DNA from: Cardiobacterium sp. Marseille-Q4385
GTDB taxonomy: Bacteria; Pseudomonadota; Gammaproteobacteria; Cardiobacteriales; Cardiobacteriaceae
Direction: 5' to 3'
Length of the DNA: 64,000 nucleotides
Assembly: GCF_916618745.1 (NCBI RefSeq)
Contig: NZ_OU745373.1
Coordinates: forward strand, 186,001 to 250,000
Notes under the pieces: model-generated
What the model saw: the letters and a program-made list of their open reading frames with translations, nothing else
What the model was told of the DNA's origin: nothing
Databases searched by the model: none
Made by a program: the position numbers and the translations under genes
Part shown: positions 53,901-62,436 of the stretch, in pieces
How the letters are laid out: every line of letters starts with the position of its first letter
Numbering within the stretch: position 1 is the stretch's first letter

Positions 53901-56900
53901 TCCGGTGGTGCGGGTGACGACATCCTTAGCGGCGGCGGCGGTCACGATACCCTTGATGGCGGTGAAGGTGACGACACACTCTACGGCGGTGCCGGTCACG
54001 ACACTCTTGACGGTGGCACCGGTAACGACAGCCTGAATGGTGGTTCCTACGAGAGTGACACCTACCTCTTCCGCGCGGGTCATGGCAAAGACGTTGTCAA
54101 CGATTACGCCAGCAAAGACGAGCAGACCGATACCCTGCGCTTCAACGGTGCAAAAGCGCAAGATGCGGTCTTCGACCGTGACGGCTGGGACCTCAACATC
54201 AAGGCTTATGGCGGCGAAGATCAGGTTACGGTCAAGGATTACTTCTACAGCGACAGCTATAGCCGCTACCACTTCCAGTTCGACGACAGCACCGTTGGTG
54301 CGGCAGACTTGGCTGCCCGGGTATTCACCCTGAACGGCACAGACGGCAATGACCGCCTGACTGGTCGGGCTACCGCCGACATCATTAACGGCGGTGCGGG
54401 TAACGACACCCTTGATGGTGGTACCGGTAACGACATCCTCAACGGTGGTACCGGCAACGACAGCCTCAGTGGTGGCGATGGCGACGATGTGCTTAATGGC
54501 GAGGAGGGCAACGACACCCTTGAAGGTGGTGCCGGTCACGACACTCTTGACGGTGGCACCGGTAACGACAGCCTGAATGGCGGTTCCTACGAGAGCGACA
54601 CCTACCTCTTCCGCGCGGGTCACGGCAAAGACGTTGTCAGCGATTACGCCAGCAAAGACGAGCAGGCCGATACCCTGCGCTTCAATGGTGCAAAAGCGCA
54701 AGATGCGGTCTTCGACCGCGACGGCTGGGACCTCAACATCAAGGCTTATGGCGGCGAAGATCAGGTTACGGTCAAGGATTACTTCTACAGCGACAGCTAT
54801 AGCCGCTACCACTTCCAGTTCGACGACAGCACCGTTGGTGCGGCAGACCTGGCCGCCCGGGTATTCACCCTGAACGGCACGGACGGCGATGACCGCCTGA
54901 TCGGTTGGGTGACCGCCGACATTATTAACGGTGGTGCGGGTAACGACGCCCTGAACGGTTACGGTGGCAACGACATCCTCAACGGCGGTACTGGCAACGA
55001 CAGCCTTGACGGCGGCGAAGGTAACGACAAACTGAGTGGTGATGACGGCAATGACGAACTGGTCGGCGGTAAAGGCGATGACCAACTCAACGGCGGTGAG
55101 GGTGACGACATCCTCAGCGGCGGTGCCGGTCACGACACCCTTGACGGTGGCACCGGTAACGACAGCCTGAATGGCGGTTCCTACGAGAGCGACACCTACC
55201 TCTTCCGCGCGGGTCACGGCAAAGACGTTGTCAACGATTACGCCAGCAAAGACGAGCAGGCCGATACCCTGCGCTTCAATGGTGCAAAAGCGCAAGATGC
55301 GGTCTTCGACCGCGACGGCTGGGACCTCAACATCAAGGCTTACGGCGGCGAAGATCAGGTTACGGTCAAGGATTACTTCTACAGCGACAGCTATAGCCGC
55401 TACCACTTCCAGTTCGACGACAGCACCGTTGGTGCGGCAGACCTGGCCGCCCGGGTATTCACCCTGAACGGCACAGACGGCAATGACCGCCTGACTGGTC
55501 GGGCTACCGCCGACATCATTAACGGCGGTGCGGGTAACGACAGCCTTGACGGCGGCGAAGGTAACGACAAACTGAGTGGTGATGACGGCAATGACGAACT
55601 GGTCGGCGGTAAAGGCGATGACCAACTCAACGGCGGTGCGGGTGACGACATCCTCAGCGGCGGTGCCGGTCACGACATCCTTGATGGTGGTACCGGTAAC
55701 GACAGCCTGAATGGTGGTTCCTACGAGAGTGACACCTACCTCTTCCGCGCGGGTCATGGCAAAGACGTTGTCAACGATTACGCCAGCAAAGACGAGCAGG
55801 CCGATACCCTGCGCTTCAATGGTGCAAAAGCGCAAGATGCGGTCTTCGACCGCGATGGCTGGAACCTCAACATCAAGGCTTACGGCGGCGAAGATCAGGT
55901 TACGGTCAAGGATTACTTCTACAGCGACAGCTACAGCCGTTACCACTTCCAGTTCGACGACAGCACCGTTGGCGCGGCAGACCTGGCTGCCCGGGTATTC
56001 ACCCTGAACGGCACAGACGGCAATGACCACCTGACTGGTCGGGCTACCGCCGACATCATTAACGGCGGTGCGGGTAACGACACCCTAGAAGGTTACGGTG
56101 GTAATGACATCCTCAACGGCGGTACCGGCAACGACAGCCTCTACGGCAATGAAGGTAACGATACCCTTGATGGCGGTGAGGGTGACGACATCCTCAGCGG
56201 CGGTGCCGGTCACGATACCCTTGACGGTGGCACCGGTAACGACCGTCTGAATGGTGGTTCCTACGAGAGTGATACCTACCTCTTCCACGCGGGTCACGGC
56301 AAAGACGTTGTCAGCGATTACGCCAGCAAAGACGAGCAGGCCGATACCCTGCGCTTCAATGGTGCAAAAGCGCAAGATGCGGTCTTCGACCGTGACGGCT
56401 GGAACCTCAACATCAAGGCTTACGGCGGCGAAGATCAGGTTACGGTCAAGGATTACTTCTACAGCGACAGCTATAGCCGCTATAACTTCGCTTTTGATGA
56501 CGCTTCATACAGTGTCGCCGACATCCGCAGCCGCGATCTGCTCAAGGATGGTCTGCCATCCGCGACCGTCACCGTAACGGAGGAAAATTCCGCCTCGCAA
56601 ATAGCGACGGATACGGCTGCTTCTGCACAAACGGTTCAAGAAGCGAAAGCGGAAGCCGCTCCTGCATCATCTGCCGGGACAACACAGACGGCAGAAAACG
56701 TCACTGCGCAAACAGCGACGGAGACGGCAGCCTCTGCACAAACAGTTAAAGAAGCGAAGGCGGAAACTGCGCCTGCGACATCTGTTGGGACGTCATCAAC
56801 AGAAAAAGCGGCAGTCGCACAACAAGCCGCTGCGGCTGATCGTGATACCACTGCTACCGCTCCAGCCAAGACTTTGGCGGCACAGGCCGAAAGAGCCGGG

Positions 56901-57140
56901 CAACAAGGCGGTGCTACCACGACGGACAGCCATCCAGTAATACCAACTACGAGCGGCACACAAAGTGCTGCCACCGCAAGTGATGCCAAGGCTGCCGCCC
57001 AGGCACAGCATCTGGTCGAAGCTATGGCTGCTTTCGATACTCGCAGCGCGACGACGGACAACCTTGCTACTCCGCCGCTGCAACAGCCGCCGCTTGCTGC
57101 TGCCGCAGCAGACAGCACGGTGAAACCATTGTTGCCGTAA
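50988..57140 (+). CDS. Large RTX protein with FrpC-like self-processing region
   Basis: 2050 residues. Residues 1-500 are encoded by AT-rich DNA and include a hydrophobic helical zone (about 275-345), the likely activity region, which I do not recognise. At D502-P503 (YYQYDPLALDLNGNG) begins a calcium-binding module resembling the FrpC self-processing module, which cuts its own Asp-Pro bond on calcium binding; Asp/Gly-rich loops such as DRNGDGKINDGGE follow. RTX nonapeptides (GGxGxDxLx type) start near 954 and alternate with five copies of a beta module (GGSYESDTYLFRAGHGKDVV and onward) to about 1840. The tail (1850-2050) is Ala/Thr-rich. No type I secretion genes or acyltransferase are nearby, so export would use unlinked genes. 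ATG follows AGGAGAG. Confidence 0.93.
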   Translation: MAVIRPLTAADIDRLRDKATDRNGVNEIYQELNDRGYSSAAWARNEYDRGTAYGAANAVYFNNQNASGNIKMNDELADKLYRNTALRYLDALSDQLGEKSEVSRDATYDERRNARDLGSLDSDIDPRNNQSVLDPFMDIMKRRSGAQQAEENYQRMMDNGSIDNDAIRTAAQGFRNDSDAFKAALADRGDDYDKKGVGMASPLTDSDIEGISNSMINYANAVQQDRKLRGMFDTIGEITKNSPSYDHDTASIAAGANNMYGSQFNRNLMEFNHSIEGRIIYSILNATAATGGASLGLKGLITFAESASAFANGWRMIDAIKAANGLYSAMGYGAISGTAGAQIINGNQNIDPLKNFIEALLKKKALDKLPEVTRETIKFIKNMYDQFLGGEKREISSNNGDDNNNDATKPIPDDGTIPEDQIIRHDYIPVINKETGEIEMVDVGKARMQAFAKKMEDYLNDPNITRIFRNLLPSQINVGSWLNIAPAAWYKLFRSAFYYQYDPLALDLNGNGIETLAANGHDGALFDHERLGIRTATGWIHSNDGILVYDRNGDGKINDGGEIFGDNTLLKNGKTAAHGFEAAADLDDNGDGKLDAADSAFGKLGVWRDLNHNGISEEGEIFALKDLRIKSLNLGYTQADKDLGNGNTLAEVGSYTDEDGNEHIMGDLRLSADRLHSRYSNSIPLTDEQQQEVDLRGSGRLRDLREAAAQSSELAEVLQQYKNAATKEEQLALRHKLLKAWADTDPQRIKDFFASALMMQSEGRQGIGLTPSQVKHMGEIVVMGFWDLIGQPDPKRQKQAELNRRIAILDAFTGTRSPNLYYFSKEEAQHIVDTVNDTYERLADSLYDGLLFQTRLRPYLDAIRLRINEAGEYGIDYSGVSALFTEIHKKNPGKAFTDLGELLAKGNADGKNTAMAPLAEQFVQFAAEAEQNGTFAQYADVLGKKNLETLGHRIGSDGNDSLSGNESANYLSGGAGDDILSGGGGHDTLDGGEGDDTLYGGAGHDTLDGGTGNDSLNGGSYESDTYLFRAGHGKDVVNDYASKDEQTDTLRFNGAKAQDAVFDRDGWDLNIKAYGGEDQVTVKDYFYSDSYSRYHFQFDDSTVGAADLAARVFTLNGTDGNDRLTGRATADIINGGAGNDTLDGGTGNDILNGGTGNDSLSGGDGDDVLNGEEGNDTLEGGAGHDTLDGGTGNDSLNGGSYESDTYLFRAGHGKDVVSDYASKDEQADTLRFNGAKAQDAVFDRDGWDLNIKAYGGEDQVTVKDYFYSDSYSRYHFQFDDSTVGAADLAARVFTLNGTDGDDRLIGWVTADIINGGAGNDALNGYGGNDILNGGTGNDSLDGGEGNDKLSGDDGNDELVGGKGDDQLNGGEGDDILSGGAGHDTLDGGTGNDSLNGGSYESDTYLFRAGHGKDVVNDYASKDEQADTLRFNGAKAQDAVFDRDGWDLNIKAYGGEDQVTVKDYFYSDSYSRYHFQFDDSTVGAADLAARVFTLNGTDGNDRLTGRATADIINGGAGNDSLDGGEGNDKLSGDDGNDELVGGKGDDQLNGGAGDDILSGGAGHDILDGGTGNDSLNGGSYESDTYLFRAGHGKDVVNDYASKDEQADTLRFNGAKAQDAVFDRDGWNLNIKAYGGEDQVTVKDYFYSDSYSRYHFQFDDSTVGAADLAARVFTLNGTDGNDHLTGRATADIINGGAGNDTLEGYGGNDILNGGTGNDSLYGNEGNDTLDGGEGDDILSGGAGHDTLDGGTGNDRLNGGSYESDTYLFHAGHGKDVVSDYASKDEQADTLRFNGAKAQDAVFDRDGWNLNIKAYGGEDQVTVKDYFYSDSYSRYNFAFDDASYSVADIRSRDLLKDGLPSATVTVTEENSASQIATDTAASAQTVQEAKAEAAPASSAGTTQTAENVTAQTATETAASAQTVKEAKAETAPATSVGTSSTEKAAVAQQAAAADRDTTATAPAKTLAAQAERAGQQGGATTTDSHPVIPTTSGTQSAATASDAKAAAQAQHLVEAMAAFDTRSATTDNLATPPLQQPPLAAAAADSTVKPLLP
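54042..56505 (+). repeat. Five near-identical coding modules in the RTX gene
   Basis: Module starts (GGTTCCTACGAGAG) at 54042, 54582, 55176, 55716 and 56256 give spacings of 540, 594, 540 and 540 bp. The 54-bp difference equals two 9-residue RTX repeats. The last copy ends differently (YNFAFDDASYSVADI). DNA identity is high enough for recombination to change copy number. Confidence 0.95.
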
Positions 57141-57159
57141 TCGGTGTGTTAATCCGCAA

Positions 57160-57190
57160 CCCTTCTCCGGCAACGGAGAAGGGTTTTTTA
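57160..57190 (+). terminator. Terminator after the RTX gene
   Basis: CCCTTCTCCG GCAA CGGAGAAGGG followed by TTTTTT. Confidence 0.9.
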
Positions 57191-57342
57191 TCGTGTCGAA
57201 ATCGCGGAAAAATAGCGAACACGGGGGAGTGTTGCCAACCCACCATGATGCTGTTGCAGATCTTCAGCCAAGCAACGCGTCAAGCCCGCCCTGCCTCGTG
57301 ACTATCTTTTGGTCTTGCGGCGAGGCGCCTCGCCGGCGAATG
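57191..57342. other. Short intergenic region with a perfect palindrome
   Basis: GGCGAGGCGCCTCGCC at 57319-57334 is perfectly symmetric and lies just past the exuR stop codon; there is no T-run, so terminator function is doubtful. Confidence 0.45.
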
Positions 57343-58110
57343 TCATGCTTTTTCTTCTGGCTTGTATAGGGTGATCGGCAGGCTTTGGAAGAGGTAGCCG
57401 TCAAATTCAGGCGCATCCACATCCGAAAGCAGGAGCAGGGTTTCGCGCACGTTTTCCAGATGCTGCCACATGGCATGTTTGGCGGCGACCGGGTCTTTGC
57501 GTTTCAGTGCATTAAGCACGGCTCGGTGGTCGTCCAGCCAGCGTTGCCAGTAGGTGGTGTTGGTGATGTGGCGGTGTAGTTGTTCCCACATCGGGCTGCC
57601 GCGCCGCTGCAACCACAAGCGGTTGACGCTTTCCGCCAGCACACTGTTCTGCGTCGCCTGCGCTACGCGTAGATGGAATTGTTCGTCGCTGCTGTAATCG
57701 GTGATGCCTTCTTGCACTTCCTGTTCCTGGATTTGCAGGATGCGTTGCAGGGCTTCGATGTCGGCTTTGGTGACGGTCAACGCGGCAACTTCGGCAATGC
57801 TGCTTTCCAGCACTTGCCGCGCCTGCATCAGCTCGAAGGGGCCGATGTCGCTATCGTCGCCTTTGGGGGTGCCGCCATCCGGCAGGCGGACGATGTACAC
57901 GCCGGATCCCTGCCGCACTTCAACGAGACCCTGGATTTCCAGCATGATGAGGGCTTCGCGCAGGAGGGCGCGGCTGACGTCAAGCTGTTCGGCAAGGTGA
58001 CGCTCGGCGGGCATTTTGTCGCCGACGGCGAAGTTGCCGTTGCTAATCATCTGTCGCAGTTCGGCGGCGACTTCGGGGTAACGGCGGCTGATGCTGAGGG
58101 GAGGATTCAT
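57343..58110 (-). CDS. exuR: FadR-type GntR regulator, ExuR-like
   Basis: 255 residues. Winged helix at about 10-75 (GDKMPAERHLAEQLDVSRAL), then a FadR-type all-helical C-terminal ligand domain. The blocks GPFELMQARQVLESSIAE, QFHLRVAQATQNSVLAE, LKRKDPVAAKHAMWQHLENV and the C-terminal GYLFQSLP closely follow E. coli ExuR, the hexuronate repressor. No hexuronate genes are in the window, so the regulon is elsewhere or the ligand differs. Confidence 0.82.
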   Translation of the reverse strand: MNPPLSISRRYPEVAAELRQMISNGNFAVGDKMPAERHLAEQLDVSRALLREALIMLEIQGLVEVRQGSGVYIVRLPDGGTPKGDDSDIGPFELMQARQVLESSIAEVAALTVTKADIEALQRILQIQEQEVQEGITDYSSDEQFHLRVAQATQNSVLAESVNRLWLQRRGSPMWEQLHRHITNTTYWQRWLDDHRAVLNALKRKDPVAAKHAMWQHLENVRETLLLLSDVDAPEFDGYLFQSLPITLYKPEEKA

Positions 58111-58163
58111 GGCGGCTGCTCCTGCATGGTAGGTGAAAGGGGGTAACGGGCATGTGCTGTATT

Positions 58164-58260
58164 TTGGTCAACCGCCGCCTGCCTGTTTTTTCTACATGAT
58201 GCGGCGGCAGTTTAAAAGCAATGCAATGTTGCGGCACAGCATGACCCGCTTTGGTTGACC
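58164..58260. promoter_or_regulatory. Two GGTYRACC palindromes upstream of exuR, candidate operators
   Basis: TTGGTCAACC at 58164-58173 and TTGGTTGACC at 58251-58260 share a palindromic core and lie 50-150 bases before the exuR start. FadR-family operators are short TGG...CCA palindromes, so autoregulation is possible. Confidence 0.35.
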
Positions 58261-58379
58261 GGTTATGTTAGCAAGTTTCGCAGGGGCAAGCGGCGCTGTT
58301 TTGCTTTTGAGCGCCGCTATCCGGTTTTTTTCGCTATTTTTGCGGCAGGTCTTCGTACACGACAATTTTTTGCTAAACG

Positions 58380-58645
58380 ACATAAATACTGGACTCGCCA
58401 AACGGTGGGGTTTTGCTGCTGCACGGGCTGTTTGCTGCCTCTTCCCTTCCCTACCATCCCCCACGGCTGAAAGGACGTTATCTGTGCCAAGCGGGATAAA
58501 ACCTGGGTTTTTATCTCTCCTTCCGGCCTGTGGCCACCTTCCCCCGCTTGCGGAGGAAGGGATTTTCTGTGCGGGATTCGGAATTGGGCAGCCGCCAAGC
58601 GGGATAAACACTGGGCTTTTCAACACCCGCCAAGCGGGGCAGGTA
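58380..58645. repeat. Cluster of dispersed repeats
   Basis: 25-bp-element relatives near 58381 (ATAAATACTGGACTCGCCAA), 58488 (CCAAGCGGGATAAAACCTGG), 58594 (CCAAGCGGGATAAACACTGG) and 58630, with a GC-rich hairpin (CCTTCCCCCGCTTGCGGAGG) and a CTTCGTACACGACA motif near 58350. The 547-bp gap between exuR and the channel gene holds nothing else I can support. Confidence 0.75.
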
Positions 58646-58657
58646 CGGGCTTTCCTG

Positions 58658-61636
58658 CTATACCGGTTTGCGTGGCGCGGGCAGGCGCGCAGGCTGGTCG
58701 GTTTCCAGCGGGTAGTAGTTGTCGCGTTTCGGGTAGGCGATGTCGATGCCGTGCATGCGGCAGGCCTGCCATAATCGCTCGATGACGAGGTGGCGGCTGG
58801 TCAGGCGGTTATGGTTTTGCATGTGGACGTGGTATTGCACGCGGTAGGTGATGCCCCGGTCGGAGTAGTCGTAGGCAAAGACGCCGTAGTCGTGTTCGTT
58901 GCTGTCCACGATGTGTCCTTCTTCGGCGAGTTCGCGCAGGGTCGCCAGCAGTAGTTGGCGGGTGTGTTCGGGGTCGTGGCGGTAGCCGAGGTCGAGGTAG
59001 AGCACGGTGCGGGTGATGGGGTCCTGGTGCGACCAGTTTTTGAAGGCGCTGGTGACGAAGTCGGAGTTCGGCAGGATGACGCTTTCGTTGTCGAAGGTGG
59101 TGATGGTCAGTGAGCGCATGCCGATGCGTTCGACGGTGCCTTCGTAGGTGCCAACGGTGATGATGTCGCCGTTGCGCAGCGGGCGTTCGATGAGCAGGAG
59201 GATGCCGCTGATGAAGTTGTTGGCGATGGTCTGCATGCCAAAGCCGATTCCGACACCGAGCGCGCCGGCGAAGACGGTGAAGGCGGTGAGGTCGATGCCG
59301 ATGACGCGCAGCGCCAGGAAGAAGCCGAGGGTGACGGCGGCGTACTGGCTGAAGACGGCGAGGCTGTTGCGGATGCCGAGGTCGGCGATTTTGCCGTAGA
59401 TCCAGCGGTAGCTGAGGGATTTTATCCAGCCGCCGATGCGGTAGATGATGTAGATGAGGATGCCCATCAGCAGGATGTTGAGCAGGGTGAGGTGGCTGTC
59501 GTTTTTGGCGATGGGGGTGTTGAGCAGGGTCAGGGTTTCCTGGATGACGGGGGTGTGTTCGTTCCAGCCGTAGCTGTATTGCAGGAGTCGCAGGAGCAGG
59601 ATGAGGCTGGCGTAGGTGAGGATGGTGTTCGCCGGGTTGATGATGTCTTGTGCCCAGAAGACGCCGTTTGTGGTGTGGCGCAGGGCGTAGTGTTTTGCGC
59701 GGCGGGCGCTGTCTTTGAGCAGCGCGGTGAAGGCGATCCACAGGCTGGCGTAGAGGACGAAGATAAGGAGGTGGCGGGCGATGTTCCAGGCGAGGTTGAG
59801 GTAGCCGAGGGTGCCGACGATGCCGAAGGCGGCGACGCCGAGCGGGATGGCGCGGATGAGCAGGCGCAGGCTGCGGTAGCTGGGCTGGTCGCGGTAGTAG
59901 CCGTTCATATGGGCGATGCTGCGGCTCGTGGCGCGCCAGATGGGCACGGCGGCGAGGAGGTTGTAGAGAGCGAAGATCCAGCGGTAGGTGTCGGTGATGA
60001 CCTGGTCGTCCAGTATCCATTCGGCCATGCAGACGAGGCCGTAGAGCAGGCTGCCGACGGCGGCGTAGATGATGGTGGGGCGGATGATGCGCTGTTTTTC
60101 CGGAGCGGCGATGAGTTCGGTGTGGATGAGGTTGCGCGCGGCGTAGTAGGGGATGGTGTTGAAGAGCAGGAGCGCCGGGATGAGGGCGAGCATGTCGGAG
60201 GCGGGCGCGGTGATGCCGCTGGTGCGGATGGTGATGTGGATGATGCTGTAAGCGGTGAGGTAGGGCAGGTTGTTTTTCAGCATTTTGCTGAGGAAGTAGA
60301 GCAGGCGCGCCGGGAAGGTGAGGCGTTTTTGTCCGGCGTAGCGGCGGATAGCGCGGTTCGTGAGATTGATGATGGCGATGGTAGCGGCGATGAGGCCGAT
60401 GGCGGCGCTGGCGATGGTGAGCCATTTGAGGGTGGGCAGGGTGCGCATGCTGTGGTAGAGGGTTTCGACGGCGACGATGTATTGGCCGAGGAAGGTGCTC
60501 GCGCTTTTGAGGAAGGCGGCGCCGTGCTGCGCCAGAGCGGCGGGGTCGCCGCCGAAGCGGTATTGTTGGGTGAGTTGGGCTTTGGCGAGCTGGCTGTATT
60601 GGCGGTCGGCGATGTCGCGGCTGGTTTTGAGGCTGAGGGTGTTGTTATTGATGAGGGTTTTGAGTTGCTGGTATTGGTTGTTAACGGCTTGTTGGCGGAT
60701 TTTGTTGGCATCCAGCGGGGTGCCGCGCTGGCGGGTGTAGAGTTCGTTCTGCTGGCTGATGAGGTGTTGGTCGTTGTCGATTTGCGGGGTGAGGGCATCA
60801 AGGCGGGCTTGTGCGGCGGCGAGTTCGGCGCGGATACGGTCGATGCGTTCGAGCGAGAGACTGGTGAGGTCCGCATACTGGATTTCTTGCAGGCGGGCTT
60901 CCTGGGCAAGCAGTTCGTTTTCGATTTGGGTGTAGTAGATTTGGGTGTTGATGAGGGCGAGTTCGTTGTTGTGGTCAAGACGGGTGTTGCGGTCGGGTTT
61001 GTTGTGGTCGAGGCGGTCGTTGAGTTCCTGGCGGCGGGCTTGCAGTTGGGTGAGGCGGTCGCTGTGGGCCTGGTCGGCAGTGGTTTGGCGGGTTTCGAGG
61101 TAGCGTTCGTTGTAGCGCTGGTAGCGGGCTTCAAGCAGGGCTTTCTGGCGGTTGCCGATGGTTTCGGTCTGGGCGAGGATGTGTTTTTGTCGTTGTAGCA
61201 GTTGCAGGTGGCGCTGGCTGAGGGCGAGTTGTTCGCGGGTCTGCGCGCTGTGTCCGCTGCCGTCGTTATCGAGTAGCGGGTTGGATTGTTTTTGCAAGAG
61301 GGCGGAGAGAGCGTCGCTGCGTTTGCGCGCGGCTTCAATCTCTTGGGCGACGCTGGCCTGGGTGTTGTTAAGTGCGGTCAGGTCGCTTTGTGTTTGTTCG
61401 AGGGCGACGCGGATAGCGGCGAGGTTGTTTTCGCTGATGGTGGCGGGCAGGCTGTCTTCGTCGAGTTCGTCCAGGTCACGCTGCCAGTCGCGGTTGCGGG
61501 CTTCGTTGGCATTGATAGCTTGTTCAAGCTGGTCAAGCTGGGCGGCACTGGGGGCGTTGCCGGCGTTATCGAGGCCTTGCGCGCGGATGAGGGTGGCAGC
61601 GAGGGTAAGGAACAGGGCGAGGATGAGGCGGCGCAT
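58658..61636 (-). CDS. MscK/KefA-type mechanosensitive channel
   Basis: 992 residues. A signal peptide (about 1-19) is followed by a long periplasmic coiled-coil region (20-390, Gln/Leu/Asn-rich), about eleven transmembrane segments and a C-terminal MscS domain. The pore helix and following segment are present as FAGALGVGIGFGMQTIANNF, ISGILLLIERPLRNGDIITV and the beta domain GMRSLTITTFDNESVILPNSD. MscK-like channels release solutes on hypo-osmotic shock. xthA lies two bases upstream on the same strand. Slightly shorter than E. coli MscK (1120). Confidence 0.9.
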   Translation of the reverse strand: MRRLILALFLTLAATLIRAQGLDNAGNAPSAAQLDQLEQAINANEARNRDWQRDLDELDEDSLPATISENNLAAIRVALEQTQSDLTALNNTQASVAQEIEAARKRSDALSALLQKQSNPLLDNDGSGHSAQTREQLALSQRHLQLLQRQKHILAQTETIGNRQKALLEARYQRYNERYLETRQTTADQAHSDRLTQLQARRQELNDRLDHNKPDRNTRLDHNNELALINTQIYYTQIENELLAQEARLQEIQYADLTSLSLERIDRIRAELAAAQARLDALTPQIDNDQHLISQQNELYTRQRGTPLDANKIRQQAVNNQYQQLKTLINNNTLSLKTSRDIADRQYSQLAKAQLTQQYRFGGDPAALAQHGAAFLKSASTFLGQYIVAVETLYHSMRTLPTLKWLTIASAAIGLIAATIAIINLTNRAIRRYAGQKRLTFPARLLYFLSKMLKNNLPYLTAYSIIHITIRTSGITAPASDMLALIPALLLFNTIPYYAARNLIHTELIAAPEKQRIIRPTIIYAAVGSLLYGLVCMAEWILDDQVITDTYRWIFALYNLLAAVPIWRATSRSIAHMNGYYRDQPSYRSLRLLIRAIPLGVAAFGIVGTLGYLNLAWNIARHLLIFVLYASLWIAFTALLKDSARRAKHYALRHTTNGVFWAQDIINPANTILTYASLILLLRLLQYSYGWNEHTPVIQETLTLLNTPIAKNDSHLTLLNILLMGILIYIIYRIGGWIKSLSYRWIYGKIADLGIRNSLAVFSQYAAVTLGFFLALRVIGIDLTAFTVFAGALGVGIGFGMQTIANNFISGILLLIERPLRNGDIITVGTYEGTVERIGMRSLTITTFDNESVILPNSDFVTSAFKNWSHQDPITRTVLYLDLGYRHDPEHTRQLLLATLRELAEEGHIVDSNEHDYGVFAYDYSDRGITYRVQYHVHMQNHNRLTSRHLVIERLWQACRMHGIDIAYPKRDNYYPLETDQPARLPAPRKPV

Positions 61637-61638
61637 GG

Positions 61639-62412
61639 TCAGGGGAGGTCGCGGTAGGTGATGGTCAGCGGGGCGTGATCGGAAAAGGGCTCGGCGGTGT
61701 AGATGCTGGCGCTTTCTACCAGGTCAGCAAGATTGGCGCTGATGATGTGGTAGTCAATGCGCCAGCCGACGTTGTTGGCGCGGGCATTGCCACGCTGGCT
61801 CCACCAGGTGTACTGGTGTTCTTCGTTGTTGACGAGGCGGAAGGCGTCGCGGTAGCCACCGGCGAAGAGGTCGGTCAGCCATTGACGTTCTTGCGGCAGA
61901 AAGCCGCTGTTTTTCAGGTTGCCTTTCCAGTTTTTCAGGTCTTTTTCGGTGTGGGCGATGTTGATGTCGCCGCAGAGGATGAGGCGCTCGCCCGCCTGCG
62001 CCCGCGCTTGCAGCCACGGCGCGAATTTGGCCATGAAGGCTTCTTTTTTCTGCTGGCGTTCATCACCGCTGGTGCCGGAATGCATGTAAAGGCTGATGAT
62101 GCTGTGCGTGGGGTACACCGCTTCGAGGTAGCGCCCTTCACAATCGATTTCCGCCCAGCCGATGCCGTGGCGAACCGTCTGCGGCGGGTGTTTCAGGTAC
62201 AATGCGACGCCGCTGTATCCCTTCTTTTCGGCGTCGTGATAGTAATTGTGCGCGAGCGGGTAGTACATGGGGTCATCCTTGAGCTGGTCTTCCTGCGCTT
62301 TAGTTTCCTGAATGCAGACGGCGTCGGCGTCCTGTTCAGCCAGCCAGCGGAAGAATCCCTTGCGAGCCGCCGAACGGATGCCGTTGGCATTGAAGGTTAT
62401 GATTTTATACAT
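61639..62412 (-). CDS. xthA: Exodeoxyribonuclease III
   Basis: 257 residues from ATG 62412 (an upstream in-frame start at 62454 would add unmatched residues). AP endonuclease and 3'-5' exonuclease for base-excision repair. Motifs: ITFNANGIRSA, IQETKAQ with the metal-binding Glu, GDINIAHTEKDL, GWRIDYHIIS and the C-terminal FSDHAPLTI with the catalytic Asp-His. Divergent from pyrE; the two start codons are only 24 bases apart. Confidence 0.96.
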   Translation of the reverse strand: MYKIITFNANGIRSAARKGFFRWLAEQDADAVCIQETKAQEDQLKDDPMYYPLAHNYYHDAEKKGYSGVALYLKHPPQTVRHGIGWAEIDCEGRYLEAVYPTHSIISLYMHSGTSGDERQQKKEAFMAKFAPWLQARAQAGERLILCGDINIAHTEKDLKNWKGNLKNSGFLPQERQWLTDLFAGGYRDAFRLVNNEEHQYTWWSQRGNARANNVGWRIDYHIISANLADLVESASIYTAEPFSDHAPLTITYRDLP

Positions 62413-62436
62413 GTTTTTTAGGCTTTGAGGTGCTAG

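Noticed and set aside
53694..56030. 778-residue open frame on the minus strand opposite the RTX gene
   Set aside because: It mirrors the repeat modules, has Val/Ile/Thr-rich monotony and no ribosome binding site; the plus-strand RTX reading has clear motifs.
57319..57334. Rho-independent terminator of exuR
   Set aside because: Perfect palindrome but no T-run on the minus strand.
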